The notes below the pieces were generated by a model. It did no database searches and had not been told where the DNA came from. It saw nothing but the letters and a program-made list of their open reading frames with translations. A stretch of 7,138 bases of DNA, taken from positions 1-7,138 of the forward strand of contig DAOVTU010000140.1 of assembly GCA_030632925.1 (NCBI GenBank). The letters run 5' to 3'. This DNA is from Candidatus Krumholzibacteriia bacterium. Lineage in GTDB: Bacteria; Krumholzibacteriota; Krumholzibacteriia; LZORAL124-64-63. A program made the translations under genes and the position numbers. Below are positions 1 to 4,953 of the stretch, piece after piece (position 1 is the first letter of the stretch; each line of letters begins with the position of its first letter).

Positions 1-1
1 A

Positions 2-2170
2 GTTGTCGGTCGGACCGACATCCGCAACATCGCTGTAACCGGCATCGCCGTCAGTAGTGGCAAAAGCCGTACCGAGAGCCGTGATGTCATTGACGGTCAC
101 TTCGCCGTCCATGGGCGAGATGTCGCCCAACCAGTAGTTCGTCGCCCGGTCGTTGGCCGCAGCGGAGTCGCTGGTATTGAGTGCTGCATCAACGGAGAAT
201 ACTTCGTAGTAGTACACACCGCGATCGGCACCAGCAGGATCAAAGGTCGGCGCACCAAGTTGCACTGCACCAACATCCGTGAAGCTGTTCGTGCCAACCA
301 ACACGGCGCCCGCATATTCCCACTCGCTGCTGGCAGCAGCCACGTCGCGGTTCGAAGGACGGGTTGGAATCGTATTGCCGACCAGATCGTCGTATTCGGG
401 GTAAGCCGAATCGCCAACGTTCGTGTCATACCACAGACCACGATAGATCTCGTAGGTGATGGTATCGTCACCGTTATGGATCCAGGTCACGTCGACTTTG
501 TTGTGACGCGGGTCTGCGGTGATGCTCGCCACCGGCAGCGGGTTGGTGCAGTCGACCTCGAAGCCGATGCCGAACATGTCAACAAAGACCGGTACGTTCA
601 GCTGATCGCGCATGCGGTAGCTGTCCACACTCACGACAACGCTGCCTTCGGCGGCGGTGCCCACGGTGATGAAGAACAATTCCGCATCCACCAACAGGCC
701 GGGGTCTGCGCCGAAGCGCGTGGCGTTGACGGTGAAGGTGCCATCGAGGTTGTCATCGACGCGGAAGAAGTCCATCGCGGCGACCTGTACAAAGTCAGTA
801 TCGGCCACGGTATTCAAGGGACCGTCGATCCGGACAACCATTTCGTAACCGAACAGGCCAGGGGTGCCGAGGCTGCGGTCGTAGAAGAACGACACTTCGC
901 CATTGACGCCACACTGAGCCGGATCGGCCAGGGTCGTGCTGGCGGTGACCGAAGCAGCGCTATTCACGTAAGCCAAGGCCAGAGCCGATGCGCTTTCGGC
1001 GCCAACTTCGGGATAGTGAGTACCACTCGTGTATACGAATCCACCAGAAGCATCCTGGGTTGCACCCAGCCAAACACCGGCGTCATAGGTCGCGGCACTT
1101 GTTGCTGCTGTCTGAGGCAAATATTTGCCCATCGCGGTTGTCACATAGGCGGTTGCCTGCCAACTGCGGTCGTTGACACCAAGGTTTGCACCCCACGAAT
1201 CGCTGAATGCACCGTCGTCGTATTGGCATTCGAGCAAGCGGGCTTCCAACACGGGCAGATCGCCCAAATGGGTACCGGTGGTGGCAAAAGCCTGGATGAG
1301 GCCCTGAACACCAAGCGAATACCACCAGTAGTCTTTATTCAGGAAGTCCAGATCGTTACCCTTGCACCGACCGTCGAAGTCAAAATAGACGGTATTCAAG
1401 GTGAAGCTGTCTGTATAGAGCAAGTCCGCCATATCAACGGCGTCTGCAGCATAAGTTGCGGCTGGGAAGGCTACGCCAAGTTTCGCCACGGCTTCTACAT
1501 ATGCCCCCACATCCCAGGCGATGAGACCGTTCGCATAACCAGCGTTATAACGACCGTCACGAATGGCTTCAGCAACCGACACAGCAGTGCCAGTACCGGT
1601 GTTCGTCAAACGCCAAGCCCAGATGTCCTCGGCTTTGGTCTGATAAACAAGCGCGGATTCGGGCGTTCCTGTCAGTGCTGCATAGCGCAGCAGGAACACA
1701 ATGTCCCCTGCATAATGAAGACTCACGGGAGCATTGAGCAACGTATAGGCTGCAACATCGTCGAGCACCGTACGCAACGCAGGGTCACCAGTCAGGTCGT
1801 ATAAGTCGAACAGTTTGCTCGCAACCACGCCGTACACGTTGACCGCACTAGCGCCTGCCTTGTGCTCAAACAGAGTCGTACTCCAATCCCAACCGCCATC
1901 ATCCGGGTCAAGATCGGTAACGGCGCCGTTACCAGCATTATCCTCAGTAATATCCGCCTGCATCCGGCGGATGTAGTCACCCGCAGCAATCGCCGCAGCT
2001 TTCAAATCGGTAGGGTCGCCAAAAGCTTTGTCGGTCAAAGCAGGCGCAGCAGGACGAACAGTCTTGCTGATTTCCCCGGGCGTAGCGATCGGGCCAGCAG
2101 CCATAGCGACGCTGCTGAGAGCCCAAACCCCGAGAATCATGGTGATCAGCAATAAGTGACGAGTCTTCAT
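2..2170 (-). CDS. Exported multidomain protein: alpha/alpha-toroid, cohesin-like, Fn3-like and dockerin-like modules (3' end beyond left edge)
   Basis: I translated the minus strand from ATG 2170 and found 723 open codons with no stop before the left edge, so the C-terminus is missing. GGAGGG lies 4 nt before the ATG and supports this start. Residues 1-24 form a signal peptide (MKTR, a hydrophobic core, then a VAMA cleavage region). Residues about 55-405 are Ala/Gly/Trp-rich helical repeats with QxDG-like motifs (QYDDGAF near 316, TQDASGGF near 374), typical of terpenoid-cyclase/prenyltransferase alpha/alpha-toroids. Residues about 415-542 look like a beta-sandwich of cohesin type (GEVSFFYDRS, FFRVDDNLDGTFTV). 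Residues about 545-680 look like Fn3 (KVDVTWIHNGDDTITYEIYRG to VYYYEVFSVDAA). From W680 a dockerin-like Asp-rich segment begins (LGDISPMDGEVTVNDI, then DGDAGYSDVADVGPTDN). Four cysteines are visible: C269, C315, C420 and C542. It is probably cell-surface or secreted. No catalytic function can be assigned. The open frame and export signal are clear; the domain names are my reading of motifs. Confidence 0.9.
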   Translation of the reverse strand, partial: MKTRHLLLITMILGVWALSSVAMAAGPIATPGEISKTVRPAAPALTDKAFGDPTDLKAAAIAAGDYIRRMQADITEDNAGNGAVTDLDPDDGGWDWSTTLFEHKAGASAVNVYGVVASKLFDLYDLTGDPALRTVLDDVAAYTLLNAPVSLHYAGDIVFLLRYAALTGTPESALVYQTKAEDIWAWRLTNTGTGTAVSVAEAIRDGRYNAGYANGLIAWDVGAYVEAVAKLGVAFPAATYAADAVDMADLLYTDSFTLNTVYFDFDGRCKGNDLDFLNKDYWWYSLGVQGLIQAFATTGTHLGDLPVLEARLLECQYDDGAFSDSWGANLGVNDRSWQATAYVTTAMGKYLPQTAATSAATYDAGVWLGATQDASGGFVYTSGTHYPEVGAESASALALAYVNSAASVTASTTLADPAQCGVNGEVSFFYDRSLGTPGLFGYEMVVRIDGPLNTVADTDFVQVAAMDFFRVDDNLDGTFTVNATRFGADPGLLVDAELFFITVGTAAEGSVVVSVDSYRMRDQLNVPVFVDMFGIGFEVDCTNPLPVASITADPRHNKVDVTWIHNGDDTITYEIYRGLWYDTNVGDSAYPEYDDLVGNTIPTRPSNRDVAAASSEWEYAGAVLVGTNSFTDVGAVQLGAPTFDPAGADRGVYYYEVFSVDAALNTSDSAAANDRATNYWLGDISPMDGEVTVNDITALGTAFATTDGDAGYSDVADVGPTDN

Positions 2171-2174
2171 TTTG

Positions 2175-2180
2175 CCCTCC
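2175..2180 (-). promoter_or_regulatory. Shine-Dalgarno site of the exported multidomain gene
   Basis: The plus-strand CCCTCC reads GGAGGG on the coding strand, 4 nt before ATG 2170. It fixes the start immediately before a textbook signal peptide. Confidence 0.75.
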
Positions 2181-2296
2181 AAAGATTGAAATAAGCCAAA
2201 ACATTGGCACTTCCGGGGTTCTGATCCCCCGACTATTCAGTTGCTGGAGACTGGGCTCCGGCGCAGAAACCGCCACCGTTGCCGACACATGAAAGA

Positions 2297-2320
2297 GCCA
2301 CCTTTATTGCTAAAGGTTGC
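2297..2320 (-). promoter_or_regulatory. Hairpin upstream of the exported multidomain gene
   Basis: ACCTTTA (2300-2306) and TAAAGGT (2311-2317) are perfect 7-bp inverted arms. They extend to 10 bp per arm with one mismatch (2299 against 2318). On the coding (minus) strand the loop is GCAA, a GNRA tetraloop. The element lies about 127-150 nt before the ATG, so it could be part of a structured leader or a protein-binding site. There is no T tract, so it is not a convincing terminator. Shorter stems follow toward the gene: GGCG/CGCC at 2260-2274, GGAG/CTCC at 2246-2259 and CGGGG/CCCCG at 2214-2231. Confidence 0.4.
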
Positions 2321-2390
2321 AAAATCACGTAGAATCCTAAATCAGGTCTCTGAAAGACGGATTCGTGCGTAAACAGGTGCTGTTTCTGAT

Positions 2391-2475
2391 TGGGCGATAT
2401 GGGCGAGTGTGCGAAAATCGACGAGTGGGCGAAATCGTCGAATGTTAAAAGACCGACAAGCGGTCACCTGGGCGA
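2391..2475. repeat. Cluster of four TGGGCGA copies with an overlapping inverted repeat
   Basis: TGGGCGA occurs at 2391-2397, 2400-2406, 2426-2432 and 2469-2475. An imperfect 18-bp tandem unit (GAGTGTGCGAAAATCGAC, then GAGTGGGCGAAATCGTCG) runs from 2405 to 2440. TCGACGA (2418-2424) and TCGTCGA (2435-2441) form a perfect 7-bp inverted repeat with a 10-nt spacer. It lies 220-305 bp upstream of the minus-strand exported gene. Repeated short sites like this could be operators, but no regulator is known from the sequence. Confidence 0.5.
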
Positions 2476-2710
2476 GGGGATCGAGCGATGAAGAGATGAT
2501 TGCAGATTGCACGAAAAATTGCAAGTACGAATTAAGATGTTCACCAATAAACAAAAATTATTTCATATAAAGCGACAATTGTGACGAAAATGATCAACTT
2601 CGCATCCCCACCTACCACATTGTCTAACATTTATTTGGGGCCTGCGCACCCCAGGGTCCAGGCACCGATCACCCCACACCCGCTATCACCTATTCGGTTG
2701 GCAGGCAAAC

Positions 2711-2728
2711 AAGGCGAGTTGTCGCCCT
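2711..2728 (-). terminator. Candidate terminator of the MCP fragment
   Basis: On the minus strand AGGGCGA-CAAC-TCGCCTT forms a 7-bp stem (one G-U pair) with a 4-nt loop, followed by TGTTTG. It starts 17 nt after the stop codon at 2745-2747. The stem is short and the T tract is interrupted, so the call is tentative. Confidence 0.35.
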
Positions 2729-2744
2729 CGTTGTTCGTCTTCGC

Positions 2745-3253
2745 TTACTGCAACCGGCGGTAGGCCTCCCGAGCGCGATTGATGTCTGCCTGAGACGGCT
2801 TGACCCGGATCGAAATGTAGCCCTCGATCTGGCCAAACGTTCCAGCGGATCGATGGGGCTGTGGAACATGTCGTTCACTTTCATCAGCTCCATGAGGTAG
2901 GCCACGGTCATCAGGGAGTTGTCCATCACTTCGCGCGAAGCCAGGACCGTCGCTGACAGTTCATTGATAGCCAAGCCGATGGCTGTCAGGGTGGTCTGGA
3001 TTTCTTCGTTGGCGGTCTTCGTGGTGCGCGATAATTCTTTGACCTCGTTGGCGACCACGGCAAACCCGCGCCCGGCTTCTCCGGCTGTCGCTGCTTCGAT
3101 CGTCGCATTGAGCGCCAGGAGTTTCGTGCGGTCGGCGATGTGGTCTATGGTCTTGAGCAGCTTGTCGATGGAACCGAAGTTCGACTCCAACTCGTTCAGC
3201 TTCTCGCTGACCGAAGTCAACTGGCCCGACACCTGGCCCGTTTCCTGGACCAC
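2745..3253 (-). pseudogene. Methyl-accepting chemotaxis protein signalling domain, truncated and frameshifted
   Basis: From GTG 3253 the protein shows the highly conserved chemoreceptor hairpin: TIDHIADRTKLLALNATIEA, then ATAGEAGRGFAVVANEVKEL at about residues 55-74, flanked by heptad-rich helices. In complete receptors this cytoplasmic hairpin docks CheW and CheA. The gene appears broken twice. First, a TAA at 3287-3289 closes the same frame only 11 codons upstream of the GTG, with no good ribosome site, so there is no sensor domain, membrane segment or HAMP domain, and the N-terminal arm of the hairpin is shortened. Second, after about residue 139 (PIDPLER) the frame runs into Arg/Ser/Thr-rich junk to 2690. 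Shifting one base near 2836-2840 gives a protein-like tail (FGQIEGYISIRVKP to AREAYRRLQ) ending at TAA 2745-2747. The tip differs from the usual QTN and EAARAGE (here RTK and EAATAGE). It could instead be sequencing or assembly errors in an intact gene. Confidence 0.75.
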
Positions 3254-3558
3254 ACCCTCATCCGAAGCAGGTGCAATCGCGTGGTTTTATTCGGCTTCCA
3301 CAGCTTCAACTTCTGCCACGGCCACGTGATCATCCGCAGTACACATGAAAGTCGCCCGGCCCAGGGCCCACCGGTTAAACAGGCACAACATTACTGATTT
3401 CCGCAGCATCATAGGCTTTCCCGCCTGCTCCTTGAGACCAATCCGGAATTGACCCGCGCCCGGGATTTCCCTATTCCTGATGCAGGTGACCATCCCCACC
3501 ACCGGCCGCGGCCTGCCCCACTTTGGCTTGCTGCCGGACGACCCAGTAAGGGGCAACC
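3254..3558. other. Region between the MCP fragment and tonB, no confident gene
   Basis: On the minus strand the MCP frame is open from 3556 to the TAA at 3287-3289. The last part (CTADDHVAVAEVEAVEAE) is acidic and could be the linker of a longer receptor cut by that stop. Possible starts are the tandem ATGs at 3412 and 3409, but the best AAGGAG lies 15 nt upstream of them, too far for a normal start. The stretch from about 3413 to 3556 looks like noncoding leader of tonB. It includes the palindrome GGCCGCGGCC at 3504-3513 and the tonB ribosome site AAGGGG at 3548-3553. Confidence 0.4.
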
Positions 3559-4200
3559 ATGACCATCAACCGCGTCTACGCAGCGGCCGGATCGGCCAAT
3601 GAAGAATTCAAATCCCAGTATGTTCGCAGCCTGAAATGGGCCAGTCTTGGTGCGGTGACTCTCACGGCGGTGATGGTTTGGTATTCGCCGCAGTATGTGC
3701 CGACGCCGTACACGTTGCGCGATGAGACGATGCATATCACGGACGTCGAGATCATCTACGATATAGAGAAACCAGCGGAGGTCGCACTGGCGCCAGAGTT
3801 GCCCAAGGAGCTTGAAGTTGTCGAAGAAGAGTTCGAAGGAGAGATCGGCGAATTCGCCGACAATATCTTTGATATAGACACGATGTTCCGGCCTCGGTTT
3901 TCCGAATCCTACTATGATGATTTTGTTGTTAGCAGCAGCAAACCCCGGTTGATTTCCCAGGCCAAACCCCACTATCCCGAAGTCGCGCGCCTGGCCCAGG
4001 TCGAAGGCATGGTGATCGTGAAAGTTTTGGTGGGAGTCGACGGCCAGGTCAAGGCCGCCGAGATCGTCCAAGGCAGCCACCCATTATTGAACAACGCCGC
4101 GCTTAAGGCCGCGCGGCGCTGCACGTTCACAGCTGGTGAGCAACGCAAAATGAAGGTGCAAACCTGGGTCGCGGTGCCCTACAACTTCAAGCTGCACTAG
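3559..4200 (+). CDS. TonB-family energy transducer with acidic linker
   Basis: This 213-residue protein has the TonB layout. A cytoplasmic N-terminus is followed by one membrane helix at about 25-43 (WASLGAVTLTAVMVWY), a periplasmic linker, and a TonB C-terminal domain at about 128-213. Key signatures are KPHYPEVARLAQVEGMVIVK, VDGQVKAAEIVQGSHPLLN, ALKAARRCTF and WVAVPYNFKL. TonB proteins span the periplasm and pass proton-motive energy from ExbB/ExbD to outer-membrane receptors. AAGGGG lies 5 nt before the ATG. The linker (about 52-125) is unusual: 22 Asp/Glu against 5 Lys/Arg, with few prolines, where classical TonB has Pro-Glu and Pro-Lys runs. No exbB, exbD or receptor gene lies beside it, so its partner system must be elsewhere. 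The family is clear from the C-terminal domain; its specific receptor is unknown. Confidence 0.9.
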   Translation: MTINRVYAAAGSANEEFKSQYVRSLKWASLGAVTLTAVMVWYSPQYVPTPYTLRDETMHITDVEIIYDIEKPAEVALAPELPKELEVVEEEFEGEIGEFADNIFDIDTMFRPRFSESYYDDFVVSSSKPRLISQAKPHYPEVARLAQVEGMVIVKVLVGVDGQVKAAEIVQGSHPLLNNAALKAARRCTFTAGEQRKMKVQTWVAVPYNFKLH

Positions 4201-4213
4201 TAGCCGGCGCTAC
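4200..4213. other. Small hairpin overlapping two convergent stop codons
   Basis: GTAGC-CGGC-GCTAC is a perfect 5-bp inverted repeat in the junction between tonB and the membrane-protein gene, overlapping both stops. Neither side has a T tract, so I do not call it a terminator. Confidence 0.3.
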
Positions 4214-4776
4214 ATTCCGGCCGGCCACAACCAGCCAAAAATGCCGCCGGTGAACAGCGCGTAAAGCAGCGAGTCGAACAACGACTTGAGCGTGGTGCTC
4301 CATTTACGATTGAACCAGATGGAGTTCTGCATCAGGGCCAGTCCATAACCCATGAACGCCACCACGCTCGCCACGCGCGAGACGGTCAGGTATTCGGTGC
4401 CGGGCTCCAACGTCATGCGGGTGACGTACGCCACAAAAACGCTGACCAGAACGCAGTAGATGAACCACTGCACCAACGTCTTGCCCATGGCAAACTCACC
4501 GTTGGGATACACGGTCATGATGGCCACCGGACCTTTGGCCAGGCGTGCCTTGTATTCATCGGTCTCACGGGTTTTCTGGTCGACGCAGCCAGGGAACATG
4601 TAGTCGCCGGCCGGGATGTTGAAGGGCCGCAGGGCATCCATCACACCGTCTTCATCGGGCACCTTGTCGAAGTTGCTGTTGTGGTATTTTAAGACCATGT
4701 GGGTCACGAAACTGATCAAAAATGCGGCCACGGCGGCCAGCAGGATGGGCATCCAGAGGGCGAACAGGGAGATCAT
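4210..4776 (-). CDS. Conserved four-helix inner-membrane protein of unknown function
   Basis: The 188-residue protein has four predicted membrane helices at about 6-29, 101-118, 129-149 and 163-184. A soluble loop of about 70 residues (30-100) lies between helices 1 and 2 and contains KVPDEDGVMDALRPFNIPAG, DYMFPGC and AMGKTLVQWF. I recall similar unnamed proteins in Acidobacteria and Gemmatimonadetes sharing the DEDxVxxALR, YMFP and FGWLWP patterns, but no function is known to me. GAGGAG lies 5 nt before ATG 4776 and supports this start. Its stop faces that of tonB across 9 bp. It is divergent from the propeller gene, so the two may share a regulatory region. No Sec-type cleavage site is evident, so helix 1 is probably retained as an anchor. 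Confidence 0.85.
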   Translation of the reverse strand: MISLFALWMPILLAAVAAFLISFVTHMVLKYHNSNFDKVPDEDGVMDALRPFNIPAGDYMFPGCVDQKTRETDEYKARLAKGPVAIMTVYPNGEFAMGKTLVQWFIYCVLVSVFVAYVTRMTLEPGTEYLTVSRVASVVAFMGYGLALMQNSIWFNRKWSTTLKSLFDSLLYALFTGGIFGWLWPAGM

Positions 4777-4820
4777 AGGGACTCCTCACGGGGTGGGCTA
4801 ATTGACATCTGTTCTCAGAA

Positions 4821-4852
4821 TATACCCCAAACAGGCGGCGGTATACCTCAAA
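4821..4852. repeat. 11-bp direct repeat TATACCYCAAA in a divergent intergenic region
   Basis: TATACCCCAAA (4821-4831) and TATACCTCAAA (4842-4852) differ at one base and are 21 bp apart, about two helical turns, so both face the same side of the DNA. They lie between the divergent membrane-protein and propeller genes. This arrangement would suit paired binding of a regulator, but that is an inference. Confidence 0.45.
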
Positions 4853-4886
4853 ATCCCGGTTTGCAGGGTTGCCGGGAACAAAAGCG

Positions 4887-4909
4887 GACAATAACGGTTC
4901 TGTATTGTC
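4887..4909. promoter_or_regulatory. Inverted repeat GACAATA-N9-TATTGTC, possible operator
   Basis: The two 7-bp arms are perfect reverse complements with a 9-nt spacer, 44-67 nt before the propeller ATG. The 16-bp half-site spacing and AT-rich arms resemble a dimeric repressor site. A second inverted repeat, TCCCGG (4854-4859) with CCGGGA (4872-4877), lies just upstream. No clean sigma-70 promoter could be placed. Confidence 0.4.
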
Positions 4910-4953
4910 GGTAGACAGTTTCATTCGGAGACACCCCGACCGATCGGAGCGAC

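Larger units (their letters stand above)
2171..2744. other. Gene-free intergenic region with repeats and an AT-rich block
   Basis: I find no credible gene here. The short reading frames, including a 70-codon one at 2342-2554 on the minus strand, lack recognisable motifs. The region holds the leader hairpin, a TGGGCGA repeat cluster (2391-2475), an AT-rich block at about 2511-2590 (roughly 28% G+C by my count) and a terminator-like hairpin near 2720. The AT-rich block is the likeliest place for a promoter, but I could not fit a clean -35/-10 pair on either strand. Confidence 0.6.

Noticed and set aside
260..1804. A 514-codon plus-strand open frame opposite the exported multidomain gene
   Set aside because: It is codon-aligned antisense, so its stops require TTA, CTA or TCA codons on the other strand, which are rare in this gene. 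It ends exactly where the real gene uses TTA (Leu). The minus strand has the signal peptide, ribosome site and domains.
2200..2320. A cyclic di-GMP (GEMM) or cobalamin riboswitch
   Set aside because: The GNRA-capped stem is suggestive, but I could not find the conserved core sequences of either class.
2342..2554. A 70-codon minus-strand open frame in the intergenic region
   Set aside because: There is no ribosome site or recognisable motif, and it spans the repeat cluster and the edge of the AT-rich block.
3409..4080. A 223-codon minus-strand open frame opposite tonB
   Set aside because: It is codon-aligned antisense of a clear TonB protein and shows no family motifs.
4802..4826. TTGACA as a -35 box for the propeller gene
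   Set aside because: No -10-like hexamer lies 16-18 bp downstream; the AT-rich TATACC is only 13 bp away.
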